From Dehalobacter alkaniphilus (GTDB taxonomy: Bacteria; Bacillota; Desulfitobacteriia; Desulfitobacteriales; Syntrophobotulaceae), in the NCBI GenBank assembly GCA_040500365.1, contig CP148031.1, positions 1,922,001 through 1,986,000 of the forward strand: a DNA stretch of 64,000 nt. Direction: 5' to 3'. A program made the position numbers and the translations under genes. This document shows positions 19,434-28,367 of the stretch, piece after piece. The notes beneath the pieces were generated by a model. The model did no database searches, had not been told where the DNA came from, and worked only from the letters and a program-made list of their open reading frames with translations. How positions within the stretch are numbered: position 1 is the first letter of the stretch; every line of letters starts with the position of its first letter.

Positions 19434-19979
19434 TCATTTTCTTTCTAATTGTGGTTGCTGATCATCAGCGTTTTTAAATGATCCTTCCTTGCTATCGCCG
19501 ATTTTTGGAATAACGATTTCAAACAGTGCGCAGTATTTATCTGCGAAGGCGACAACAAACGATTCCGTATAGCGCGGCGGTTTCACAGTTAAGGGCCACA
19601 TATGCTTGACAATAATGTCCTTTTCCACATCATTCAAAATAAAATACTTGCCGGCATTTTCCAGGGCAGCTGACGGATGCGTAAATCCGTGCAACCCCTT
19701 TTCCGGTTTCGTCGTATGCCAGTCATACAGAAAAAAGTCGTGCAGGAGTCCGCCCCGCGCCGCAGACCGGAAGTCGAGCCCCAGTCTACGGCAAAGCATA
19801 AAACTGGTGTAGGACACGGAAAAGCTGTGTTCCAGACAGGTAATATGCTTATGATGAATATACTTCTCCATGACATACAGTTTTTCGTTAATGATCAATT
19901 CCTGAATACAGTCCCGGTATTCATCGAAATCACTGGAATCTGTCTTTAAGTTCGATCTTAATTTTGTTAAGCCTTTCAT
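19434..19979 (-). CDS. HD-domain hydrolase-like protein
   Basis: 181 residues. Histidines in KHITCLEHSFSVSY and GGLLHDFFLYDW match an HD-superfamily metal site, the family of nucleotide and phosphoester hydrolases. The small size and lack of a regulatory domain resemble uncharacterised Clostridia HD proteins; the substrate is unknown. It overlaps the CmpB-like membrane protein upstream by 50 bases, so the two are coupled. Confidence 0.8.
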   Translation of the reverse strand: MKGLTKLRSNLKTDSSDFDEYRDCIQELIINEKLYVMEKYIHHKHITCLEHSFSVSYTSFMLCRRLGLDFRSAARGGLLHDFFLYDWHTTKPEKGLHGFTHPSAALENAGKYFILNDVEKDIIVKHMWPLTVKPPRYTESFVVAFADKYCALFEIVIPKIGDSKEGSFKNADDQQPQLERK

Positions 19980-20655
19980 TCAGGATGCTCCTTACATCAC
20001 GGTTAATGATACCCGCATTCAAAACCATCAGGCGTGGAAAAGCCAGGAAAAACCGTTTGTATTTCAATACCTTTTCTCGATATTTGATTACGGGGACGTT
20101 GGCATAATTCAGAATGACTTCCCTGAGATTCAGCGCATCGCCGACAGATTTCACTGTATCTGCGAAAAAGTAGACAATAAACGCAATGACCAGATACACC
20201 TTGACTTCCGCCGGTATCAAGAATACCCTTGCCGAAATGACCGGATGAACATACTGGAGCAGCACAAAGGCCAGCAAACCCCAGAGTACAGAATATTCCA
20301 GACAGATATACCCCTTTAGATTGGCGGTTTTATTGCTGTAGTCCCACCATTTGTAGTGAAATATTTTTTCCAGAAGAAACCCTGTCAGATATTCCAATCC
20401 GGTAACAACCAGGGCAGCCATCAAAATACTGATCAGTACTGCGGCTGGTGAGCTTTCAAAGACGGAACTCGCCCATTGGGAAGAAAGAAGCACTAAAACA
20501 GCGCTAAAACCATAAAGCGGGCAAAAGAATCCGGCTAAAAAGCCCCTGTTGACAAATTTTCCATGGACGATGCAGGCAAACCCCGATTCCAGCATCCAGC
20601 CTAAAAAAGAATAGATTGTAAAGAATAACAGAATATCCATTTCGCTGCTTCCCAT
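19930..20655 (-). CDS. CmpB-like integral membrane protein (putative ABC transporter permease family)
   Basis: 241 residues. The hydrophobic N-terminal half with IYSFLGWMLESGFACI and FVNRGFLAGFFCPLYG is typical of the family named ABC_trans_CmpB. About five membrane segments are apparent. Despite the family name, transport has not been established for these proteins and no ATPase partner is adjacent. The ATG at 20655 is supported by AGGAGGGG just upstream. A cytosolic basic tail overlaps the HD gene, hinting at a membrane-linked HD enzyme pair (inference). Confidence 0.75.
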   Translation of the reverse strand: MGSSEMDILLFFTIYSFLGWMLESGFACIVHGKFVNRGFLAGFFCPLYGFSAVLVLLSSQWASSVFESSPAAVLISILMAALVVTGLEYLTGFLLEKIFHYKWWDYSNKTANLKGYICLEYSVLWGLLAFVLLQYVHPVISARVFLIPAEVKVYLVIAFIVYFFADTVKSVGDALNLREVILNYANVPVIKYREKVLKYKRFFLAFPRLMVLNAGIINRDVRSILNERLNKIKIELKDRFQ

Positions 20656-20732
20656 GATTCCCCCTCCTCTCCTCCATTTAAAACTAAGATTAATCACAAT
20701 TATTAATAAATTCTTTTAATTTTTTAGCCTCG

Positions 20733-21482
20733 TTATATTCCCGCCTGATTAATCAGCGAAGCCAGATACCCGGCTCCAAAGCCGTTGTCAATATTTACAA
20801 CGCCGATTCCTTCCGAGCAGCTGTTCAGCATGGTAAGCAAAGGGGCGAGTCCGCCAAAATTTGCGCCATAACCGACACTTGTTGGGACCGCGATGACCGG
20901 ACTGGCGACCAGTCCACCGACAACACTTGGCAGCACGCCGTCCATCCCGGCGACAACAATCAGCACCTTGGCCTGCTGCAGCCGCTCCGACTGGGACAAT
21001 AGTCGGTGAAGACCTGCTACGCCTGTATCATACATGCGTTCGACCTTATTGCCCATAGCTTCCGCGGTTACAGCCGCCTCTTCGGCAACCGGCAAATCTG
21101 AAGTACCTGCACTCACAACGAGGATATTGCCAACAGACCGTTGAACCCCTTTTCTGATCACAATCGTGCGGGAGGTTTCATTGAACTCAGCCGACGGGAT
21201 CTCCCGGCAGACGACCTCATAGACTTCCCTGCTGGCTCTCGTTGCGAGTACGTTCTGATCGGAAACCTCATGCAGTTTTTTGGCAATCTGAACAATTTGG
21301 TCTGTCGTTTTGCCCGGACAAAAGATTGCTTCCGGAAAACCCTTACGATACTGACGGTGAGTATCCAAACGCGCATAGCCCATGTCACAGCTGTACATCT
21401 GCTCAAGCTGCTGCAAGCCTTCATCGATTGAAATCTGACTGTCCTGAACCTGATTCAGGATTTGTTTAATTTTATCTTTCAT
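20733..21482 (-). CDS. larB: LarB, pyridinium-3,5-biscarboxylate mononucleotide synthase
   Basis: 249 residues. The C-terminal AIR-carboxylase-like domain shows VSAGTSDLPVAEEAA, MYDTGVAGLHR and VVAGMDGVLPSVVGGL. LarB carboxylates and hydrolyses nicotinic acid adenine dinucleotide in the first step of the nickel-pincer cofactor of lactate racemase-type enzymes. larC and larE are not in this window, so the rest of the pathway must lie elsewhere. It is 17 bp downstream of the first M42 peptidase, hence probably cotranscribed with the peptidases. Confidence 0.9.
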   Translation of the reverse strand: MKDKIKQILNQVQDSQISIDEGLQQLEQMYSCDMGYARLDTHRQYRKGFPEAIFCPGKTTDQIVQIAKKLHEVSDQNVLATRASREVYEVVCREIPSAEFNETSRTIVIRKGVQRSVGNILVVSAGTSDLPVAEEAAVTAEAMGNKVERMYDTGVAGLHRLLSQSERLQQAKVLIVVAGMDGVLPSVVGGLVASPVIAVPTSVGYGANFGGLAPLLTMLNSCSEGIGVVNIDNGFGAGYLASLINQAGI

Positions 21483-21499
21483 GTTATTCCTACTCTCTC

Positions 21500-22504
21500 T
21501 TATTCAAGTAAGGCAAGCAACAGCGATATACCGGATCTAATATCGTTTTTAGACGCAATTTCACCTGGCGTATGCAGATGCCGGACTGGAACAGCCAGGC
21601 CCCCGGTAGGGATCCCGCCTTTGGTCAGGTGAACCGGGCCGGAATCGGTACCTCCGTTTGTAATGATTTCCCATTGATAGGGTATCTCGTGCTGTTCGGC
21701 GATTTCGGCCATCCAGTTTTTAATTTGGGGAGATACGACGATCGATCTGTCCATCACTTTAATCGCAATACCTTTATTCAGAGAAGTCCGCGGCACCTCG
21801 TATTCCCTGGGCATATCAAAACTGAACGTCGTATCGATATTCAAAGCGAGATCCGGTTCCAGCGCGTAGGCAGCTGTTTTTGCTCCGCGCGCGCCTACTT
21901 CTTCCTGGGCAGTAAACACAAAGTACAAGTCATCCTGGCTGCTGACTCTTTTCAATACTTCCAAGGCGATAAAACAGCCTGCCCGGTTATCCAGCGCTTT
22001 GGAGATCATACAGTCTTTGGTCTCCTGATAAGCTCCGGAGAATACGGCCATATCGCCTTCCCGGACCATCGTTCTGGCCTCTTGCTCACTGGTTGCTCCA
22101 AGATCGAGGAACAGCCGTTCCGGTGAATTTTCATCCGGCTTCTTTTTCTCTTCACGGCTGACGACACCTACTGCTCCGTTGGCAAAAACAAAGCGCTGCG
22201 CGAGCAGAACATGATCTCGTAAACCGCCAACCGGTGCAAAATACAGATAGCCCTGCTTATTGATATGGGTCACCATGATGCCGACTTCATCCATATGGCA
22301 GGCAATCATCATTTTCCTTCCCTGGCCTTTTTTTCTGACAATCAGATTACCCAGTGTATCCGTATAAGCGGTATCCGCATAATTTTTTGTCTGGTCTAAA
22401 ATCAGCGCCGCAACGTTGTGTTCTTGGCCTGAAGGACCAAAAGTCTGGGTGAGCTGCTGAAGTAAGGTGAAATCTAAAGGGTCTAAAGGTTTTGTATCTG
22501 TCAT
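21500..22504 (-). CDS. M42 family metallopeptidase (glutamyl/other aminopeptidase), copy A
   Basis: 334 residues from the ATG at 22504, which has AGGAGG 9 bases upstream. Open frame continues upstream to 22660, but that part is the R4 repeat and is not coding. Dinuclear metal site residues are visible: CHMDEVG, ALDNRAGC, AQEEVGARG, NIDTTF and RHLHTPGE. Family members form dodecameric tetrahedral aminopeptidases that degrade short peptides. Nearest relatives in the window are copies B and C upstream. Confidence 0.92.
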   Translation of the reverse strand: MTDTKPLDPLDFTLLQQLTQTFGPSGQEHNVAALILDQTKNYADTAYTDTLGNLIVRKKGQGRKMMIACHMDEVGIMVTHINKQGYLYFAPVGGLRDHVLLAQRFVFANGAVGVVSREEKKKPDENSPERLFLDLGATSEQEARTMVREGDMAVFSGAYQETKDCMISKALDNRAGCFIALEVLKRVSSQDDLYFVFTAQEEVGARGAKTAAYALEPDLALNIDTTFSFDMPREYEVPRTSLNKGIAIKVMDRSIVVSPQIKNWMAEIAEQHEIPYQWEIITNGGTDSGPVHLTKGGIPTGGLAVPVRHLHTPGEIASKNDIRSGISLLLALLE

Positions 22505-22558
22505 AAAGAGCCTCCTACTTCTTATCAGGGATTCCATTAGGCGTATTTTCTCGGGTAA

Positions 22559-22713
22559 GTCTGAGGTCCACAATACCGCTTTTCGGCTCTTGTGCCATCC
22601 TTGGCGCGTCGCTCCTTGCCATCCATGGCATCGCGACATTAGGCCATCCGTGGCCGTCAAAAAGCCGCGCTCCGCATCCAGCTTCGCTTTTCGCCGAACT
22701 GTGGCCCTCGGAC
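22559..22713 (-). repeat. R4: long form of covarying palindromic element (reverse orientation)
   Basis: 155 bp. Read on the minus strand it has GTCCGAGGGCCACA/TGTGGACCTCAGAC outer arms, CGGCT/AGCCG second stem, and three hairpins with loops ACGGAT, ATGGAT and AAGGAT. The middle one is enclosed by GTCGC/GCGAC. It begins 4 bases after the stop of M42 copy B and separates copies A and B. Confidence 0.9.
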
Positions 22714-22717
22714 TATG

Positions 22718-23773
22718 TTAAGAAATATTAAGATTTAAGAAATCGTGAATGTCATTTAAAATGCATTGAAGAAGCCGCACGCAGTGCTGATAATCATTCT
22801 TTGAAATGATGGAGCTCATGGTATGAATATTCCGGCAGGGTACACTGAGTGTAATCGTAGGTATGCCGATACCGGCCTGATGGATATTTCCTGCATCATT
22901 GGCCGCGGCAGCCCCTTGTCTGAATTGGAGCGGAATATTATTTTTTGCAGCTGCAGCCATCACTTTTTGGACGAGTCCAGGTTTATAGACGGTTGCGGAA
23001 TCCATCAGCGAACAGGCCGGACCGTTTCCTAGTGTGACAATCCAGTTTTCCCGTTCGGATTCAGTAAAATCAGCAGCGCGTGTCGCCTCAACAACCAGTG
23101 CCAGATCAGCCTGAAGATAATTGCTTACCACTTTCGATCCGCGCAGGCCGACCTCCTCCTGTACTGTGAATACGGCTGTCAGATCACAAGGATAATCCTG
23201 TTCTAAGAGCTCCATGATCGCCGCACAGCCCACCCTGTCATCAAGAGCTTTTCCTTTGTACAGTCCTGAACCAATCTCTTCAAATATTGTTGGGAATGTG
23301 ACGTAATCGCCCAGCTTCACAACGTTCTCTGCTTCTGCCTTCGAGGATGCCCCGATATCGATGTAGAGATCCTCAACATCTGGGATTTTTTTTCTTTCCT
23401 CCGTTTTCTGTAAATGAACAGCTTTCAAACCGATGACGCCCTGCAGACCGCCGCTGAATACGACAGTCTTAGCTATCAGGATCCCCGGTTCAATACCGCC
23501 GACAGTCTGAAACTTCAGATAGCCATCCGCAGTAATTTCCGTAACCATCAGGCCGATTTCATCCATATGGGCACAAACCAGGACTTTTGGCATTTTTTCA
23601 CCGGAACCTTTTTCAATCCCTTTTTTCTCTATCAGTAGATTTCCGATTTGATCCGTCCTGCAGGAATTTAACTTTTCCTGGAGTCGGTATTTAAGATGTT
23701 CCAGAATAAAATCCCTGACAGTCTTTTCATTACCGGATACGCCGTTAAGTTCAGATAATTCTTTTAACAGCAT
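22718..23773 (-). CDS. M42 family metallopeptidase, copy B
   Basis: 351 residues from the ATG at 23773, preceded by GGAGG; upstream open frame lies inside copy C and is spurious. Metal ligands appear in CAHMDEIG, ALDDRVGC, VQEEVGLRGS and RNIHTM. The fourth ligand segment reads VEATRAAD, with Glu where copies A and C have Asp (NIDTTF, VDVTHA), a subclass difference that may change metal or substrate preference. Starts 1 base after the copy C stop. Confidence 0.92.
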   Translation of the reverse strand: MLLKELSELNGVSGNEKTVRDFILEHLKYRLQEKLNSCRTDQIGNLLIEKKGIEKGSGEKMPKVLVCAHMDEIGLMVTEITADGYLKFQTVGGIEPGILIAKTVVFSGGLQGVIGLKAVHLQKTEERKKIPDVEDLYIDIGASSKAEAENVVKLGDYVTFPTIFEEIGSGLYKGKALDDRVGCAAIMELLEQDYPCDLTAVFTVQEEVGLRGSKVVSNYLQADLALVVEATRAADFTESERENWIVTLGNGPACSLMDSATVYKPGLVQKVMAAAAKNNIPLQFRQGAAAANDAGNIHQAGIGIPTITLSVPCRNIHTMSSIISKNDYQHCVRLLQCILNDIHDFLNLNIS

Positions 23774-23774
23774 G

Positions 23775-24833
23775 TTAGAGTTCCTCCAATTCTTCCGGCA
23801 ACGACGCAATGAAATACGCCAGCAGCTTGCCGCATTCAACAATATCCTGCAGCGAGGCCGTCTCGACGGACGTATGCATATACCGGAGAGGTATGGAGAC
23901 CAGCCCGGTCGGTATACCATAACCGGTCAGCTGAATTACTCTGGCATCGGTGCCTGTTGCCCCGGGGACCGCCTGCCGCTGACAGGCAATCCTGTTCTGC
24001 TGTGCACTGTCGGAGAGCCTGGCGTAGACCCAGGGATGGATATTCGGACCGAGACTGATCACCGGTCCTTTCGCCAGTTCAGCGGAAACCTGACTTTTGG
24101 TATCCAGCGTTTGGGCATGCGTCACATCAACGGCAACTGCCAGCGACGGAAGAAGTCGCTCTGAGCTGGTAAGCCCTCCTCTTAAACCCACTTCTTCCTG
24201 AACCGTAGCGACCGCTACCACATCATGCTGATGTTTCATACCCATCAGTTCGTTCAGGCATACAGCCAGTACTGCGACTCCAGCTCTGTCGTCAAGCGCT
24301 TTGCCGGATATTCTGTCGTTGAGCAGATGCAGTGGGCATCTTTTGATGCTGGCGATATCTCCCGGTTTGACCATTTGAACTGCCGCTGCATCATTAAAAC
24401 CGATATCGATCACCAGATCCTCTATATCGAGGGTCTGCTGTTTTTTGCTGTCCTTGTGGGAAGATCCCAGGCAAACTACGCCCCGCAGCTCTTCCTTTCC
24501 GTGTACCAGGATTTCCTGGTAAAGCAAGGTTCTCTGGTCAATTCCGCCGAGCGTGACAAAGTGTAAAAATCCTCTTTCATCAATATGGGTGATCATCAAT
24601 CCGATCTCGTCGATATGGGCAGCAAGCATTACGGAATGTTTCCCGCTGTGTTCTCCTTTTTTAACCGCATAGAAATTGCCGATAAAATCAGAGAAAGTCT
24701 CTGTCGATAGTGGCACAAAAATATCCTGAAGTGTTGTTTTTAAGCCCTGTTCATACCCGGAAACACCTGTCATTTCCGTTAACGAACAGGTAAGTTCCCG
24801 CGCAAGCTCGAAGGAGTTCCTTAACACGTGCAT
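23775..24833 (-). CDS. M42 family metallopeptidase, copy C
   Basis: 352 residues. Motifs AAHIDEIG, ALDDRAGVA, VQEEVGLRGG, VDVTHAQ and RYMHTSVE complete the M42 dinuclear site. The GC of the start context and the SD (AAAGGAGG) are good. It is first in a three-gene peptidase array (C, B, A) followed by larB, all on the minus strand. Function: cytosolic aminopeptidase that finishes breakdown of proteasome- or protease-derived peptides. Three paralogs in tandem suggest division of labour by N-terminal residue, which cannot be read from sequence. Confidence 0.92.
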   Translation of the reverse strand: MHVLRNSFELARELTCSLTEMTGVSGYEQGLKTTLQDIFVPLSTETFSDFIGNFYAVKKGEHSGKHSVMLAAHIDEIGLMITHIDERGFLHFVTLGGIDQRTLLYQEILVHGKEELRGVVCLGSSHKDSKKQQTLDIEDLVIDIGFNDAAAVQMVKPGDIASIKRCPLHLLNDRISGKALDDRAGVAVLAVCLNELMGMKHQHDVVAVATVQEEVGLRGGLTSSERLLPSLAVAVDVTHAQTLDTKSQVSAELAKGPVISLGPNIHPWVYARLSDSAQQNRIACQRQAVPGATGTDARVIQLTGYGIPTGLVSIPLRYMHTSVETASLQDIVECGKLLAYFIASLPEELEEL

Positions 24834-24871
24834 CCTCCTTTCCTTAGTACCCTGTTATCCCTCAATCGAAG

Positions 24872-26899
24872 CTACTTACCTGTCCCAAACAGAACTTCGA
24901 TCGTATCTCCCCGATTGACAACTTTGCCGGCCTCCGGTGACTGTTTATAGGCGAGCCCGCTGCCGCCGAATTCATAGCGCAAATCCAGTTTTCCTAGTAA
25001 TTCGCCGGCTTGTCTGATGGTCAATCCTTTTAGATCAGGTACAAGGACTTCGCCTTCCCCGGCCTGTCTGGCAGGAGTATTGTTCTTGTCTGCTGCCGTA
25101 TTACCGTTTTTAGCGGCTGCTTGCTCCGCCAGAACGTCAGGGTCAACCTTGGTAAGATCACTCGGGGTCTCAGCGGAAACCGGCACGCCATAATATTGTA
25201 AAGTGCCCTCGATAATATTTTTAACGCGCGGTCCACCGAGTGTTCCCCCCTGGATGACCGGTGCATGTGGGGTATCAATAACTACCAGTACGGCTATCTT
25301 TGGATCGTTGGCCGGAGCATAGCCGACAAAAGAGACGATATAATCGGTATCCGAGTACTTCCCGGTTTCAGGATCAATTTTCTGGGCTGTTCCCGTTTTG
25401 CCGGCAACTTTGATACCGGAAATTTTAGCCCGGCTTCCGGTACCGCTGTCTACGACACTCACGAGGATATCGCTCATGGTCTTGCTGGTTGTCTTGGAAA
25501 TAACCTGACGGACAACCTTCGGCTGGGTTTTACTGACGATCTCCCCGTCCTTATTCTTAATGTTTTCTACAATATACGGCTGCATGAGCTGGCCTCCGTT
25601 GGCCACCGCACAGATTGCCGTTAAGAGCTGGATCGGGGTGACAAGGTTGGCCTGACCGAACGACATGGTCGCCAGTTCAAGGCTTTTGACCCTGCTCTTG
25701 TCAATCAATAGGCCTCTTTCTTCACCGGAAATATCAATATCTGTCAGACTTCCGAAGCCAAAAGACTTTAAGTATGTATAGAATAGGTCTCTGCCTAGTT
25801 TTTGTCCGACCTGGGCAAGTACAACGTTGGAAGACAGCTTCATGCCATCGACGAAAGTAATGTTGCCATGCGCCTTTCTGTCGGAATCCCAGTTTGTGAT
25901 CCTGCGGCCCCCGACAACCCAATAGCCTGGATCTTTGAAGAGCTGGGTCGTATTAATGGCATTTTCTTCGAGTGCTGCCGATCCGGTGATGATTTTAAAC
26001 GTGGACCCGGGTTCATAAATCATGCTGATGGCCAGGTTTTTCCTTTGATCCGGTTTGGTGGAGGCATAATTGCTCGGATCATAGGACGGTCTGGAGCCCA
26101 TACCGAGTATTTTGCCGGTCTTGGGATCCATGGCCAGGATAACCGCTCTCTGTGGCTTGGTTTCTGCCACAATATCATCCAGCTCGTGTTCAATGAGATG
26201 CTGAATGGTGGAATCGAGGGTCAGGGTTAAATTGTCCCCTGACTGTACATTATCCTGAATCTCATTGTTTTGATCCGTTTCTGCCGGATTCTCTAAATTT
26301 GCTTCCCCTTTAAGCTCGGCGTTGTAGGAATACTCCAGACCTTCAACCCCGTCTCCAGCCATATTGACGATGCCAAGTATAGCCGCTCCCATCTCCCCTG
26401 CCGGATAGCTTCTTTTATAATTATCACTGAAGCCGATCCCTTGAATATCAAGTTCTTTAATTTTTTCCGCCGTACTGATATCTACCTGCCGTTTCAAGCT
26501 GACCCATGCCAAGTCTTTTCGCAGCAGGGTAAGAATATCATTTTTATCTTCCCCCAAAATGGCCGCAATATTTTCAGCGATTTTCTCTTTTTTTTGTAAT
26601 ATTTGCTCGCTTGTCAGCGTTTTATCCTTGGCAATGGATTTATCCAGCATTCTCGGATCGGCATAGACATCCTTCACCGGCACACTTTTCGCCAGCACAT
26701 TGCCCTGTGCATCCATAATGGCTCCCCGCTCATAAAGCATGGTCTGTCTTATCGCCTGGAAATCTGCACCTCTGGCCTTTAACTCTGCGGAATTGATAAC
26801 CTGGAGGTAAAACAGTCTTCCTAATATTAAGACGCTCAAACCGATGAGCAGGCCATAGATAACCCACTCCCGGTAAAAATACTGCTTCGTTTTTTTCAC
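24872..26899 (-). CDS. spoVD: SpoVD-type penicillin-binding protein 2 (PASTA)
   Basis: 675 residues with GTG start. One N-terminal membrane segment, a dimerisation domain, and a transpeptidase with STFK (299-302), SSN and KTGTAQ, then a single PASTA domain at the C-terminus (VPDLKGLTIRQAGELLGKL). This plan matches SpoVD of sporulation cortex synthesis; FtsI of division is the alternative. It is not in a dcw cluster here (no mraY, murF, ftsL), which leaves the SpoVD/FtsI choice open. A 178-bp leader with a long-loop hairpin precedes it. Confidence 0.82.
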   Translation of the reverse strand: MKKTKQYFYREWVIYGLLIGLSVLILGRLFYLQVINSAELKARGADFQAIRQTMLYERGAIMDAQGNVLAKSVPVKDVYADPRMLDKSIAKDKTLTSEQILQKKEKIAENIAAILGEDKNDILTLLRKDLAWVSLKRQVDISTAEKIKELDIQGIGFSDNYKRSYPAGEMGAAILGIVNMAGDGVEGLEYSYNAELKGEANLENPAETDQNNEIQDNVQSGDNLTLTLDSTIQHLIEHELDDIVAETKPQRAVILAMDPKTGKILGMGSRPSYDPSNYASTKPDQRKNLAISMIYEPGSTFKIITGSAALEENAINTTQLFKDPGYWVVGGRRITNWDSDRKAHGNITFVDGMKLSSNVVLAQVGQKLGRDLFYTYLKSFGFGSLTDIDISGEERGLLIDKSRVKSLELATMSFGQANLVTPIQLLTAICAVANGGQLMQPYIVENIKNKDGEIVSKTQPKVVRQVISKTTSKTMSDILVSVVDSGTGSRAKISGIKVAGKTGTAQKIDPETGKYSDTDYIVSFVGYAPANDPKIAVLVVIDTPHAPVIQGGTLGGPRVKNIIEGTLQYYGVPVSAETPSDLTKVDPDVLAEQAAAKNGNTAADKNNTPARQAGEGEVLVPDLKGLTIRQAGELLGKLDLRYEFGGSGLAYKQSPEAGKVVNRGDTIEVLFGTGK

Positions 26900-26978
26900 G
26901 GTGTTGTTCCTTTCCTGTCATGATGCTCTGCTTCTATTTTACCATATGTTTTCAAGTTGATAAGATCCAAAACATCAA

Positions 26979-27045
26979 AAGCTCACATAATCTTAACTAT
27001 CGATGGCAATTAAATAAAAACCACCTTGCTAAGATCTGTGAGCTT
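26979..27045 (-). terminator. long-loop hairpin between rhomboid gene and spoVD
   Basis: Arms AAGCTCACA/TGTGAGCTT continue into ATCTTA/TAAGAT after a small bulge, with about 34 loop bases. On the minus strand the second arm is followed by a U-rich tract (UUUUGAUGUUUU), so it may end the rhomboid transcript; a leader structure for spoVD is the alternative. Confidence 0.4.
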
Positions 27046-27077
27046 GAATCTATTCTCCCCCAATTAAACGAAAGCAT

Positions 27078-27677
27078 TCATTGTAAATTTTGTCTTTGAC
27101 GCTGCAAGAAAAGGAGAAGCGCACTGCTGACAGCGCCGCCAAAAAGTCCGCCTAAATGAGCGAAATTATCGATACCTGAAAAAACAACACCAAAGACCAA
27201 GTTAATACCGAGCACGATTGCAAGATTGGTAATCAGACCCGTTCTCCAAAACGCTGGTTTTCTGCAGCCATAAATGATAATTGCCCCCAGCAGGCCGAAT
27301 ATCGCTCCGGAGGCACCTGCCGACAATTCGGGTCCCCAGAGATAACTGATAAGTGACCCGGCCAGACCGCTGAACAGGTAAATCAGCAAAAAGCGGCCAT
27401 GGCCAAACAATCTCTCGGCTAATTTTCCCAGAACAATCAGTGCGTACACGTTGAACAGAAGGTGGGTAAAACCGATATGTATGAACATACTGGTCAAAAG
27501 ACGCCAGTATTGCCCTGCATCGATCAATGTATTCATTTTAGCCCCGAAAAAGATCAGGACATATGGGTTTTGCGTCCCCCCGGCCAGCTCCATGACAAGA
27601 AAAACAACCACATTGATCAGGACAAGCAAATAGGTTACATAAAAAACTTTGAATTCTTCCTTATATGTCGTATTCAT
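27078..27677 (-). CDS. rhomboid family intramembrane serine protease
   Basis: 199 residues, six membrane segments. The catalytic serine lies in GASGAIFGLLGA and the catalytic histidine in FAHLGGLFGG; the oxyanion-loop region FIHIGFTHLLFNVYAL is present. It cleaves membrane proteins near their luminal/extracellular face. The ATG at 27677 has GGTGG nearby; an ATG at 27689 without SD would add four residues. The substrate is unknown. Confidence 0.9.
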   Translation of the reverse strand: MNTTYKEEFKVFYVTYLLVLINVVVFLVMELAGGTQNPYVLIFFGAKMNTLIDAGQYWRLLTSMFIHIGFTHLLFNVYALIVLGKLAERLFGHGRFLLIYLFSGLAGSLISYLWGPELSAGASGAIFGLLGAIIIYGCRKPAFWRTGLITNLAIVLGINLVFGVVFSGIDNFAHLGGLFGGAVSSALLLFLQRQRQNLQ

Positions 27678-27751
27678 TTCATCCACCATTCATCATAATG
27701 ATTAAAAATGCCCATATTTATCGGCATTCGCTTGAAAATTTATGAGAAAGA

Positions 27752-27804
27752 CGGCAGCCGGAATGTGTGCACCTTAAGAACCCTGAATGTGTATCCGGCT
27801 GCCG
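27752..27804 (-). terminator. probable terminator after the LysM gene
   Basis: 11-bp stem CGGCAGCCGGA/TCCGGCTGCCG with a 31-base loop, 38 bases after the LysM gene stop. On the minus strand the U-tract is only moderate (UCUUUCUC). Confidence 0.5.
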
Positions 27805-27842
27805 GTTTTGTCCTCCGCACCTGACGCGGGAACATGATTCAC

Positions 27843-28277
27843 TTAATATCTGGGAGGAATAAAAAGTCTTTCACCGGGATAGATAAGATCGGGATTGCCT
27901 AAATGGTTATACCCAGCAAGTTCACGCCAATCCAGTCCATATCTCTGCGCGATTTTGTAAACGGTATCCCCTTTTTGAACGACATAAACTTCCGGCAGCG
28001 GCTTATGAACCTCCATGTGTTCATAATAAGGTGTACAGCCGCATGGATCGCATGGATCGCAGGTATACCCTGACTGCGTCTGCTCCGCATACATGCCTTC
28101 AGGACCCATCTGTTCATACTGAGACATCATTTCCGGGTTCATCATGCCCATCATATCCTGCTGGTTCATCATACCAGTCATCTCAGGCTGATTCATCATA
28201 CCGGTCATATCAGGCTGATTCATCATATTTACAGCCGGCGGCTGATTCATATAGCCGGATTTTCTTCCGAAGTACAT
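27843..28277 (-). CDS. LysM-domain protein with Met/Asn-rich tandem repeats (spore-coat type)
   Basis: 144 residues from ATG 28277, with AAAGGAGG seven bases upstream. The N-terminal half has nine-residue repeats of the form MNQP(D/E)MTGM, then a short Cys-rich piece (CDPCDPCGC), and a C-terminal LysM domain (VYVVQKGDTVYKIAQRYGLDWRELAGYN). Met/Gln/Asn-rich tails plus LysM resemble SafA/coat assembly proteins, so a place in the spore cortex-coat interface is plausible. No signal peptide is seen, which fits deposition from the mother cell. Function is inferred. Confidence 0.75.
   Translation of the reverse strand: MYFGRKSGYMNQPPAVNMMNQPDMTGMMNQPEMTGMMNQQDMMGMMNPEMMSQYEQMGPEGMYAEQTQSGYTCDPCDPCGCTPYYEHMEVHKPLPEVYVVQKGDTVYKIAQRYGLDWRELAGYNHLGNPDLIYPGERLFIPPRY
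28143..28229 (-). repeat. 27-bp tandem coding repeat in the LysM gene
   Basis: About three consecutive copies of a 27-bp unit encoding MNQP(D/E)MTGM with few base changes. Such units expand and contract by slippage, so repeat number may differ between strains. Confidence 0.7.
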
Positions 28278-28367
28278 CTCCATACCTCCTTTTTGTTATA
28301 GGATATGGAGAAACACTGCTAAAGTGTCTGTACATGGTAATAATTGTCTGATTATTTTTACGTGTTT

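Noticed and set aside
22505..22660. N-terminal extension of M42 copy A to 22660
   Set aside because: It is translation of the R4 repeat; the true start has AGGAGG at 22504.
26900..27077. Riboswitch in the spoVD leader
   Set aside because: Long-loop hairpin present, but none of the conserved blocks of known riboswitches are seen; better as a terminator.
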